Assembly: GCF_902167145.1 (NCBI RefSeq)
Contig: NC_050096.1
Location: 196,866,566 to 196,930,565, forward strand
Direction of reading: 5' to 3'
Source: Zea mays
Lineage: Eukaryota; Streptophyta; Magnoliopsida; Poales; Poaceae
DNA: 64,000 nt
Shown here: piece after piece, positions 1 through 9,359 of the stretch
Layout of the letters: every line of letters begins with the position of its first letter
Position numbering within the stretch: position 1 is the stretch's first letter
The notes under the pieces: model-generated
What the model was told of the DNA's origin: nothing
Database searches by the model: none
The model's input: the letters and a program-made list of their open reading frames with translations, nothing else
Translations under genes and position numbers: made by a program

Positions 1-403
1 TCTTTGGTAAGCCTTACACTTCACGTGAGCTCCCACCTTTGGCGAGTTCATGCACATTATTCCCCACAACTTGTTGAGCGATGAACGTATGTGAGCTCAC
101 TCTTGCTGTCTCACACCCCCCACAGGTCAAGAACAGGTACCGCAGGATGAGGCGCTTGGAGGATGCTGTGGCGTGTTCGTGAGAAATCTAGGCCGTCATC
201 TCCCAGTCAACTTTGGGTTGCTGGACCGTTGTCTCCTTATAATGTAATTATTTATATATTTTTGTACAGAACTCCTGTTATGTAGTAAAGATGTGACATT
301 CGATCCTGTGCCATGATTCATCATATGTGTGAGACTTGGTCCCAGCACACCTGGTGATTATGTTCGCGCCCGGGTTTTGGACCCCTAAAATCCGGGTGTG
401 ACA
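1..403 (-). mobile_element. Del/Tekay-like LTR, 5' end only (truncated by window edge)
   Basis: Read on the minus strand this begins TGTCACACCCGGATTTTAGG, nearly identical to the start of the complete solo LTR at 18582-21972. Homology continues to base 1. The TG terminus lies at 403, immediately next to the reverse transcriptase frame of the Tat element, so this LTR inserted into that element. The other end and the 5-bp duplication are outside the window, so solo LTR versus whole element cannot be decided. Confidence 0.85.
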
Positions 404-926
404 CGCCCACATTCCTCAAACCGAACGGCATGGTGACATAGCAGTACATGCCGAAGGGTGTGATGAAAGAAGTCGCGAGCTGGTCAGACCCTTTCATCTT
501 GATTTGATGATACCCTGAGTAGGCATCGAGGAAAGACAGGGTTTCGCACCCAGCAGTGGAATCCACGATTTGGTCGATGCGAGGCAGAGGGTAGGGAACC
601 TTCGGACATGCTTTGTTGAGACCAGTGTAGTCTACACACATCCGCCATTTCCCCCCTTTCTTTCTCACAAGCACAGGGTTGGCAAGCCATTCGGGATGGA
701 ATACCTCTTTGATGAACCCTGCCACCATTAGCTTGTGAATCTCCTCGCCTATGGCTCTGCGCTTCTCCTCGTCGAATCGGCGCAGCGGCTGCTTGATGGG
801 TCGGGCTCCGGCTCGGATGTCCAGCGAGTGCTCGGCGACATCCCTCGGTACGCCGGGCATGTCCGAGGGACTCCACACGAAGACGTCGGCGTTCGCGCGG
901 AGAAAGTCGACGAGCACTGCTTCCTA
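404..926 (-). pseudogene. Gypsy reverse transcriptase, N-terminal part, truncated
   Basis: This is the start of the pol reverse transcriptase, which would copy element RNA to cDNA in the virus-like particle. Visible motifs include HPEWLANPVLVRKKGGKWRM, DYTGLNKACPK, PLPRIDQIVDSTAG and FLDAYSGYHQI, then SFITPFG and MPFGLRN. The frame is cut at 404 by the inserted LTR, before the YVDD catalytic box, so the palm is incomplete. It is in the same frame as the upstream gag-protease segment, separated only by an in-frame TAG at 924-926 that sits between conserved residues (FDPK, then EAVLVDF). It is therefore dead both by truncation and by nonsense. Confidence 0.88.
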
Positions 927-2864
927 TTTGGGATCGAACCCGGAGCCGATCCGGATCTGCTTGGAGGCGTCGCCGCTGGGGTCGAGGGGGACGGACTTAA
1001 ACGTCTCCGCTGGCTCAAAGTTGCCGGCGTGACGCTTCACGTCTGGCACCTCCTTAGAGAGGCTCTCCAGGTCGGCAATGAGGGCCTCGGATTCGGCGAG
1101 GGCCTCGGCGTACTCCACGCACTCCACGTCGCATTCGAACGCGTGCTTGTACGTAGGGCCGACGGTGATGACCCCGTTGGGGCCCGGCATCTTGAGCTTC
1201 AGGTAGGTGTAGTTGGGGACGGCCATGAACTTCGCGTAGCATGGCCTCCCCAGTACCGCGTGGTAGGTTCCTCGGAACCCGACCACCTCGAACGTCAGGG
1301 TCTCCCTTCGGAAGTTGGAGGGTGTTCCAAAGCAGACGGGAAGGTCGAGCTGTCCGAGGGGTTGGACACGCTTCCCGGGGATGATCCCATGGAAGGGCGC
1401 AGCGCCTGCCCGGACAGAAGACAGATCAACACGCAGGAGCCCGAGGGTCTCGGCGTAAATGATGTTGAGGCTGCTGCCTCCGTCCATGAGGACCTTGGTG
1501 AGCCTGACGTCACCGATGACGGGGTCGACGACGAGCGAGTATTTCCCCGGGCTCGACACATGGTCGGGGTGATCGTCTCGGTCAAAGGTGATGGGCTTGT
1601 CGGACCAGTCTAGATAGACTGACGCCGCCACCTTGACCGAGCAGACCTCCCGGCGCTCTTGCTTGCGGTGCCGAGCCGAGGCATTCGCCGCTTGCCCACC
1701 ATAGATTATGAAGCAGTCGCGGACCTCGGGGAACTCTCCTGCCTGGTGATCTTCCTTCTTGTCGTCGTCGCGGGCCTTGCCACCCTCCGCGGGTGGCCCG
1801 GCCCTGTGGAAGTGGCGCCGAAGCATGACGCACTCCTCAAGGGTGTGCTTGACGGGTCCCTGGTGATAGGGGCACGGCTCCTTGAGCATCTTGTCGAAGA
1901 GGTTGGCACCTCCGGGGGGCTTCCGAGGGTTCTTGTACTCGGCGGCGGCGACAAGGTCCGCGTCGGCGGCGTCGCGTTTCGCTTGCGACTTCTTCTTGCC
2001 CTTCTTCTTGGCGCCGCGCTGAGTTGACGCCTCAGGAGTACCTTCCGATGGGCGGCCCTGGGGCTGCTTGTCCTTTCGGAAGGTAGCCTCGACCGCCTCC
2101 TGGCCGGAGGCGAACTTGGTGGCGATGTCCATCAGCTCGCTCGCCCTGGTGGGGGTCTTGCGGCCCAGCTTGCTCACCAGGTCACGGCAGGTGGTGCCAG
2201 CGAGGAACGCGCCGATGACATCCGAGTCGGTGATGTTGGGCAGCTCGGTGCGCTGCTTCGAGAATCGACGGATGTAGTCCCAGAGAGACTCTCCCGGCTG
2301 CTGTCGGCAGCTTCGGAGGTCCCAGGAATTCCCGGGGCGCACATACGTGCCCTGGAAATTGCCGGCGAAAGCTTGGACTAGGTCGTCCCAGTTGGAGATC
2401 TGCCTCGGAGGCAGGTGCTCCAACCAGGCGCGAGCGGAGTCGGAGAGGAACAGAGGGAGGTTGCGGATGATGAGGTTGTCATCGTCCGTTCCACCCAGCT
2501 GGCAGGCCAGACGGTAGTCCGTGAGCCACAGTTCCGGTCTCGTCTCCCCCAAGTACTTTGTGATAGTAGCCGGGGGTCGAAACCGGGTCGGGAACGGCGC
2601 CCGTCGGATGGCTCGGCTGAAGGCTTGCGGACCGGGTGGTTCGGGCGAGGGACTCCGATCCTCCCCACTGTCGTAGCGTCTCCCACGCCTGGGGTGGTAG
2701 CCTCGGCGCACCCTCTCGTCGAGGTGGGCCCGTCGGTCGCGGTGATGGTGCTCGTTGCCGAGGCGACCCGGGGCCGCAGGCGCGGTGTTGCGCGTGCGCC
2801 CGGTGTAGACCGAGGCTTCCCACATGAATCGGGAAGTCGCAGCATGAGATTCCGAGGGGTACCC
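924..2864 (-). pseudogene. Gypsy gag core and aspartic protease segment
   Basis: About 640 codons of the gag-pro polyprotein. The gag capsid core (around RPELWLTDYRLACQLGG and ARAWLEHLPPRQISNWDDL) is followed by a degenerate zinc knuckle (CPYHQGPVKHTLEEC). The aspartic protease follows with the DGGSS active-site variant (VLMDGGSSLNIIYAETL) and a downstream ALVGRP-like strand (HAVLGRPCYAKFM). Gag would package RNA and protease would cleave the polyprotein. An in-frame TAG near 2862-2864 separates it from upstream gag residues in the same frame, and another TAG at 924-926 separates it from RT. Both look like CAG-to-TAG transitions, the pattern expected after cytosine methylation. Confidence 0.85.
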
Positions 2865-4135
2865 CTACCTTCGGGAGGCAGAGCTCTCGGCCCGTCGGAC
2901 CGCGGCGCCTTCCAGGAGATTCTTGAGCTCTCCCTGGATTCGCCGCCCCTCGGTGGTTGATGGCTCTGGCATCGCGCGAAGAAGCATTACTGCTGCCGCC
3001 AGGTTCTGGCCGACCCCACTGGATGCGGGTGGTGGCCTGAGCCTGACGTCGCCGGCGATGCGGTGCTGGAAGCCCTGGGGTAGATGACGTATTTCTCCGG
3101 CCGGAGGTTGGCCCGCCCATGCCTGCCCGACGTCCCGACGGATCGGCTCCAGCGCTCCTGCTCCCTCGTCGAGCCTGGCCTGCACCCCGCGGATTTGCTC
3201 GAGCTGTGGGTCATGACCCCCCGCCTGAACGGGGACCACAGCTAGCTCCCGTGGGATGTCAACGCGAGGCACCGGCCTAGGGAGGTCACCGTCCTCCGGC
3301 ATGCCGAGATGGTTGCCTTCGGGGGGACCCCCTAGATCGACGTGGAAGCATTCGCGACTTGGGCCGCGGTCCTCGTCGCCGAGGCTACGGCTACCGTCGG
3401 AACAGTCAGAAAGGCAGTAGTTGCATGCGGTCATGAAGTCCCGCATGGCACTGGGGTTGCCAAGTCCAGAGAAATCCCAACAGATGCTGGGTTCGTCGTC
3501 TTCCTCGGACCCAGAGGGCCCGTAGGTCGAGACGTCCGTCAGCCGTCCCAAGGTGACCGCACACGAAACCCCAGAGGGTCTAGATTTGCCTCTACGAGAG
3601 CGCCCGCCAAAGCGAAGTCGCTAGACGGGTTGAGGCTGAAACCGAAAGACGCGGGATGGGAATCGATCGGTACCTTTTGGTCGACGGGCGGCGATAAGGT
3701 CACGTCGGGGACTGACTGCGCCGTCGTCTCAGGTACGAGGGTGACGTCCAGCAAGCTTTTCGCGAGCGTGCTGGCGTCGTCCGCTTGCTCGGGATTGGCG
3801 TGTCGCGGGGAGACGGCGCTCGCCTTCGTCTCAAACGCGAGGTCGACGCCTGGTGCGCCCCCCGTTGGGGTGCCGGGACCGTCGACTCGCTCGACAGCCG
3901 ACGAGGCGTTGTCTCCTGCTTGGCCTTGGTTGCCCCGCCTCCTCCTCCGTCGACGAGGGAGAGGACGGGGTGAGCTCGAAGGTTGCTCTTCCACCATGCG
4001 GGGAAGACGTCGCCGATTCCGCCGCCGGCAGGCGGGTTGTCGGCCGCCACTGTTGTTGTCGCACGGCGGTGGAAGGAGTATCATGTCGTAGCTGTCGTCG
4101 AGGGATATGAACTCAAGACTCCCGAAACGGAGCAT
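2865..4135 (-). pseudogene. Gypsy gag N-terminal region, frameshifted
   Basis: The leader side of gag. One frame begins at 4135 (MLRFGSLEFISLDDSYD) and runs as an Arg/Pro/Ser-rich stretch to about 3539. A second frame from 3551 to 2865 continues with an acidic, Cys-containing segment (MTACNYCLSDCSDGSRS) and then a glutamine/glutamate-rich helix region (QLEQIRGVQARLDEGAG). The two frames are offset, so a frameshift lies near 3540-3551. The N-terminal part begins about 95 bp from the LTR, after the primer binding site, as expected for gag of this lineage. Confidence 0.65.
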
Positions 4136-4216
4136 CGTCCCGGGTTGGAGAGGTTGCTAGAGACTGCCCATCTGGAGCTTGACGGGAAGCTGTTCGTCAA
4201 CACGCAGCAGGCCCCT

Positions 4217-4231
4217 ACCTGGCGCGCCAAC
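4217..4231 (-). other. Primer binding site of the Tat-lineage element
   Basis: Directly inside the LTR on the minus strand lies TTGGCGCGCCAGGTAGGGG, the TGG-start primer binding site typical of Tat-lineage elements. It directly abuts the LTR terminus ...GCCGACA at 4232. Confidence 0.75.
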
Positions 4232-6090
4232 TGTCGGCGTTCCGAGACCGGGGGGTCCCTGGGCCGACGAGTGAATGTCGCCGCGTGCCCCAGCCCAGAT
4301 GGGTCGAGCGCGAGGGCGAGCGCGAAGGGGGGAGAGCGAGGCGGCCGGAGACCAGCGTGAGAGAGGTGGGAATCCCGCGGCCCTCGTGTTCGTCCCGCGC
4401 CCAGGTCGGGTGCGCTTGCAGTAGGGGGTTACAAGCGTCCACGCGGGAGAGGGAGCGAGCGGCTCCAAGCGAGCGCCTGTTCTCGTCCTCGTCCCCGCGC
4501 GGCCAACCTTCTCTAAGAGGGCCCTGGTCCTCCCTTTTATAGGCGTAAGGAGAGGATCCAGGTGTACAATGGGGGGTGTAGCAGGGTGCTACGTGTCTAG
4601 CGGAGGTGAGCTAGCGCCCTAGGTACATGCCGTTGTGGCAGCCGGAGAGATCTTGGCACCCAGCTGGTGTGATGTCATGGTCGTCGAAGGAGTGATGGAG
4701 CTTGGCGGAGGGACAGCTGTCGAAGCAGTTGAGTCCTTGCTGACGTCCTCTTGCTTCCGTAAGGGGGATGAGAGCCGCCATCGTCACAGAGCATGCGGGG
4801 CGCCATCATTGCCTATCTGGCAGAGCGAGCCAGATGGGACGCCGGTCTTGTTATCTGCGGCCCGAGTCAGCTCGGGGTAGGGTGATGATGGCGCCTCCTG
4901 TTGACGTGGCTGGTCTACGCCCTAGGTTGGGTGATGTGGAAGCTCCTCCGAAGCCGAGGTCGAGTCCGAGCCCTCGGGTCTGGCGAGGCGGAGATTGTCG
5001 TCTTCTGGGGCCGAGCCCAAGTCCGAGCCCTAGGTCGGGCGAGGCGGAGATCGTCGTCTTCTGGGGCCGAGCCCAAGTCCAAGCCCCGGGTCGGGCGAGG
5101 CGGAGATCGTCGTCTTCTGGGGCCTTAGCCCGAGTCCGAGCCCTGGGTCGGGCGGAGCGGAGTTCGCCGTCTTTCGGGACTTAGCCCGAGTCCGAGCCCT
5201 GGGTCGGGCGGAGTTCGCCGTCTTCCGGGACTTAGCCCGAGTCTGAGCCCTGGATGGGCGGAGCGGAGTTCGCCGTCTTCCGGGACTTAGCCCGAGTCCG
5301 AGCCCTGGGTCGGGCGGAGTTCGCCGTCTTCCGGGACTTAGCCCGAGTCCGAGCCCTAGGTCGGGCGGAGCGGAGTTCGCCGTCTTCCGGGACTTAGCCC
5401 GAGTCCGAGCCCTGGGTCGGGCGGAGTTCGCCGTCTTCCGGGACTTAGCCCGAGTCCGAGCCCTGGGTCGGGCGGAGCGGAGTTCGCCGTCTTCCGGGAC
5501 TTAGCCCGAGTCCGAGCCCTGGGTCGGGCGGAGTTCGCCGTCTTCTGGGACTTAGCCCGAGTCCGAGCCCTGGGTCGGGCGGAGCGGAGCTTCCTATGGT
5601 GCCTCCGGCAGGGCCCGACTGCCTGTCAGTCTTACTCTGTCCAGTGGCATTGCAGTCGGAGTGGCGTAGGCGGCGCTGTCCTTCTGTCAGGCCGGTCAGT
5701 GGAGCGGCGAAGTGACGGCGGTCACTTCGGCTCTGCCGGCTGGGGGGCACGTGCCAGGATAAGGGTGTCAGGCCACCTTTGCATTAAAAGCTCCTGCGAC
5801 TTGGTCGGTCGGTGCGGCGATTTGGTCAGGGTTGCTTCTTAGCGAAGGCAGGGCCTCGGGCGAGCCGGGAATATGTTCGCCGCTGAAGGGGGGCCTCGGG
5901 CGAGACGGAAATCCTCCGGGGTTGGCTGCCCTTGTCCGAGGCTCGGCTTGGGTGAGGCGTGATCGTGTCCCTCGAATGGACTGATCCCTGACTTGATCGC
6001 ACCCATCAGGCCTTTGCAGCTTCGTGCTGATGGGGGTTACCAGCTGAGAATTAGGAGCCTTGAGGGTACCCCTAATTATGGTCCCCGACA
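4232..6090 (-). repeat. 5' LTR of the Tat-lineage element (1,859 bp)
   Basis: On the minus strand it starts TGTCGGGGACC and ends ACGCCGACA, giving proper TG...CA termini. It is GC-rich and holds a large minisatellite (4955-5592). A TATA-like CTTTTATAGGC lies on the plus strand at about 4535, which on the minus strand reads GCCTATAAAAG and is the likely LTR promoter. The partner LTR is outside the window, so age cannot be estimated. Confidence 0.88.
4955..5592. repeat. GC-rich minisatellite with alternating units inside the LTR
   Basis: A unit built around CGAGTCCGAGCCCTGGGTCG and ending GGGACTTAGC is repeated about nine times from about 5128. Units alternate between a longer form of about 56 bp (GGGCGGAGCGGAGTTCG) and a shorter one of about 51 bp (GGGCGGAGTTCG). 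Anchors fall near 5141, 5199, 5250, 5305, 5355, 5412, 5463, 5519 and 5570. Earlier, divergent copies with GGCGGAGATCGTCGTCTTCTGG occupy 4955-5125. Confidence 0.9.
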
Positions 6091-7622
6091 ATTGTTCATC
6101 ACATAGTGTCTCTATTTTGACATGAAAACAATATTAAAATTGTGATCTCTTAATTAATCTTGTACCAAATACATGAAACCTTTGGAAATTCATAACTTAA
6201 AATTTGTAACTCCGAATTTAATGATTCTTTTTCATATGATCTCATTTTAATATGTAGATTATAAATATGTATTTTATACATGTTTGGTGTGATGTTAATT
6301 TCTCCTTTACACTATGCTTGTTTGTATTGTGGCGAGTAGAAGAGCCAGTGGCTGAGGATCCCGGCGTTCAGCAGGTAGAAGTTGCTGAGCAGAAGCTTAT
6401 TGAAGGCAAGTTGTGCCCTTGACCATATTTATTATCAAATAATGTTCTTTATAATCATTTATTTATGTATAGGTTTAATTTTGATGGGACCCAATAGGTC
6501 ACCCTAGTCTGGTTATCCTTTTACCTTGTTCACCCCTGAATCATTTGAGTAGTTTTGCTATTGCTCTATATGGTTTTGGGTTTAACATTACATTATGTTC
6601 ATGTTCTAATTATACTGTTATTTTATTCATTGTTCATGTCAATATCATTATTTTTAATTAGAACATGGAGCTTAACTTGAGAAACATGTGCCACCACAAG
6701 GGTGGAATGAGACATCCTTGGCTGACTAACTAGGAAAGCTAGTAGAGGACTACATTACCCGATAGGGGCAAGGGCAATAGAGGAGTAGGCGTGTAGGGAG
6801 GTTCCCGAGTTGATTTTGCTGCGATGGCGGTCAGACAGGGATTCCCACATTGCTCTTCCTAGAAACTGTAGCGGGTTTTCTGAAGCTAGTGGAACTTTAT
6901 AAAGGCCTCGTAGTGTTACCCTGCCTCGCTTCCTTGGTAGAGGTGTATGGGAGTCGCGATCCCTTGGCAGATGAGTAACATGACTTGTGGGTACATGGTA
7001 CAACCTTTGCAGAGTGTAAAACTAGTATACTAGCCGTGCTCATGGTCATGAGCAGTTTAGGACTCGCATGATTAAATTATGGAACTAAATTCAATTTGTC
7101 ATTTACATTGCATGGGATTTATTAATAATTTTGTTCTATTATTATTATGGTTTGGTATTTACTTACATCTAGTAATTGCTAATAAAATTTGACCAACTTA
7201 TTAAAAGCAATGCTCAGCTTTAACCCCTATTGTTGATCAGCCTTACACATCACATGAACTCCCACTTTTGGTGATTTCATGCACATTATTCCCCACGACT
7301 TGGTGAGCTATGATCTTTTGTGAGCTCACACTTGCGATATATAAACCCCTCACAGGAGAAGAACATGTTGCCTAGGAGGAGCCGCATAACGAGGAGTTCG
7401 ACTTGATCTAGGTGACGTCTCTCAGCCAGCTTTATGACGCTTTGGATGGACTCTTAGTTTGTTTTATATTTATCATTTTTTTTGTAAGACTTCCGCTATA
7501 TAATAATTACTTTCATGATATTGTGACATTTATCTCTATACACGCTGTTACTATATGTGTTGTTCTTCCTTGGCGCATATATGAGATGCACCCGGCTTTA
7601 TCCCTTAAATCAGGGTGTGACA
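6091..7622 (-). mobile_element. Del/Tekay-like LTR fragment, split by the Tat element
   Basis: On the minus strand the terminus reads TGTCACACCCTGATTTAAGG (ending at 7622), a subfamily variant of the LTR at 18582. Several blocks match that LTR in inverse orientation, for example the segments around 6850-7000 and 19230-19380. The left edge (6091) is the insertion point of the Tat-lineage LTR; the first five bases there, ATTGT, are its presumed target duplication. Position 7623 starts older flanking DNA (TATCT is the candidate duplication of this LTR). Confidence 0.82.
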
Positions 7623-7739
7623 TATCTAGAAACAAGATTATCTCCTTCTGTTGGAGAGGCAAGGTTTGAAAAAGAAGGCGAATAAGCGGGATAAGGGAGC
7701 TAGTCGGACAATGTTATCTCAAATCATAGAGGCCGCTAA

Positions 7740-7942
7740 GACTATTCTGGGTGGGAGTTTTATGGGAGTTTCATTCTCATTAAATGACATGCCACATAAG
7801 CAAACATGATGACATGACATGTAATTTAATAAAGAGAGATATGAGAGAGTTTCATGAGAGATGAGAGAGTTTTATGGGGATGAGACTCTGTATACACTGT
7901 TTTCTAAATACACTGTTTTCTAAATAAACATTGAGAATGGCC
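7740..7942. mobile_element. Small MITE, probable PIF/Harbinger type (203 bp)
   Basis: Imperfect terminal inverted repeats, GACTATTCTGGG at the left and ...TTGAGAATGGCC at the right (complement GGCCATTCTCAA), are bounded by TAA on both sides (7737-7739 and 7943-7945). The size, AT-rich interior and 3-bp TAA duplication fit a Tourist-like MITE. The inverted repeats are short, so the class assignment is tentative. Confidence 0.5.
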
Positions 7943-8270
7943 TAAGAGTGCCTAGGGCATGTATAATCCTTAGCCATTGGATTGGCTTTTCAAGTATGAG
8001 AGATAGTTAATGTGTGATACAATATTGAGCCTCGAAATCATAAATATAGGTAATAGACAATATGTGTAGATAGTTGTGTAGGGACGAGCTCTTCAGCTAC
8101 CCCTCTACAGATTTCTCAGAAAACCACATATTAAATGGGTTTGTACATGTCTTTTACTCTGATGTGTACGATACTGACGAAGACGAACAATTGTTTTTTA
8201 AACCTGCTAATCATGTGGTCCCACGTATGAGAAAACAAAGGGTGACATCTCATATTATAGAGGCAGCTAA

Positions 8271-8603
8271 GACTATTCCCAACCCATAGTATCATACACA
8301 TTTAATACATGTCACATAAACATTTTTATGACGTGGCAAGGGAATTAAGAGAAAAGAGAAGAAATGTGTATTTTGAGGGAGGTACTACTTGGGGGGGGCG
8401 TGATCATATGTATTGAATTTTGAACCATTCAAATAGTCCACATCTTATACTCTGACATATACTAGCATTTAATATTTAATATTATATAGAGGACCAAAAG
8501 GTAAAATATAATATTATGCATCGAGATAGTTATACCTTATATAATTTTATATGATATGACATCTTCGGATATTGTGGCAAGACACAATAGACTGAGAATA
8601 GCC
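8271..8603. mobile_element. Related MITE-like unit (333 bp)
   Basis: It begins GACTATTCCCAACCC after TAA and ends GACTGAGAATAGCC, so the termini resemble the unit at 7740-7942. The right flank is TTG, which does not match the left TAA, so no clean target duplication is seen. Homology to the 7740 unit extends about 25 bp left of the proposed terminus. Confidence 0.35.
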
Positions 8604-8840
8604 TTGAGTGCTTGCTTTGATGTGGACCATAATGACGAACACGAACAATTATGAGAAACATGCGGTGACGGCAAATTGCTTTATGATCCTAATTCAGACT
8701 AGGACAGTGACAGTTTCCTTTAGTTCTATGCAGTTCTTGTAATTGCTATTATTATAGCTCAACAATGAAGGCTTCCAACGTACAGATAGAGTAACTCTGC
8801 AACCTATGTGCATGTTGGTACTAAGAAGCACTACTACAGG

Positions 8841-9085
8841 TATCCTCTATACAGGCGGTCGAAATAGCCTCTACACAGGCGGTTCCAGGAACCGCTTGTG
8901 GTGCACCGCCTGTGATGTAAAACAACATCACAGGCGGTCAATCAAAAACCGCCTGTGATAGACACACATCACAGGCGGTCCAGTTTAAAAGAACCGCCTG
9001 TGATAGTCACACATCACAGGCGGTCCGGTTTAAAAGAACCGCCTGTGATAGACACACATCACAGGCGGTTTTAATTATAAGCCGC
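8841..9085. repeat. Left subterminal repeat array of CACTA-1
   Basis: Repeated copies of ACATCACAGGCGGT and its complement ACCGCCTGTGATGT occur in head-to-head pairs every 25-60 bp. In En/Spm elements such subterminal motifs bind the TNPA protein and are required for transposition; that role here is by analogy. Confidence 0.85.
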
Positions 9086-9359
9086 CTGTATTTCCCAGAT
9101 TCATATACAGAAGCAGATTCATATATATTTTCCAGATTCATATACAGAAACAGAATTAATAACAGATTCAAACACAGATTCAAACACATATTCATCATAC
9201 AAAGATTCAAACAAGTTCTATAGCAGGTTCCATACACAGATTCATCCACATATATATCAAGTTCCATCATACACAGATTTATACACATCAAGTTGCATAA
9301 CAACTCAACATCTCAAAGTTCCATAGACAACTAAACATCTAAAGTTCCTAACTAAAGAC

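Larger units (their letters stand above)
404..6090 (-). mobile_element. Tat-lineage Ty3/Gypsy retrotransposon (RIRE2/flip/Gyma-like), 5' half
   Basis: Minus-strand order is LTR (6090-4232), primer binding site, gag, protease and the start of reverse transcriptase, cut at 404 by another LTR. No chromodomain region is in view. The right boundary is sharp: the LTR starts TGTCGGGGACCATAATTAGG at 6090 and the flank at 6091 is the interior of a Del-like LTR. The 3' half lies left of the window. Family naming is by recognition of the gag and LTR style; the Tat lineage is fairly sure, the exact family is not. Confidence 0.88.
7623..8828. other. Old intergenic DNA with MITE-like units, no gene recognised
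   Basis: AT-rich flank between the left nest and CACTA-1. Three related blocks are visible. The context ATAGAGGC(C/A)GCTAAGACTATTC occurs at about 7724-7747 and 8256-8278. The context GACGAA(C/G)ACGAACAATT occurs at about 8175-8191 and 8633-8649. The small open frame at 8074-8289 lies within this repeated DNA and resembles no protein I recognise. Confidence 0.5.

Noticed and set aside
735..1613. Plus-strand open frame of 292 codons
   Set aside because: Antisense to the gag-protease frame of the Tat element; GC-rich third positions keep it open. No recognisable product.
8841..9085. CRISPR-like regularly spaced repeats
   Set aside because: The repeats occur in both orientations at a CACTA terminus in a plant genome; they are subterminal motifs. 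No cas genes.
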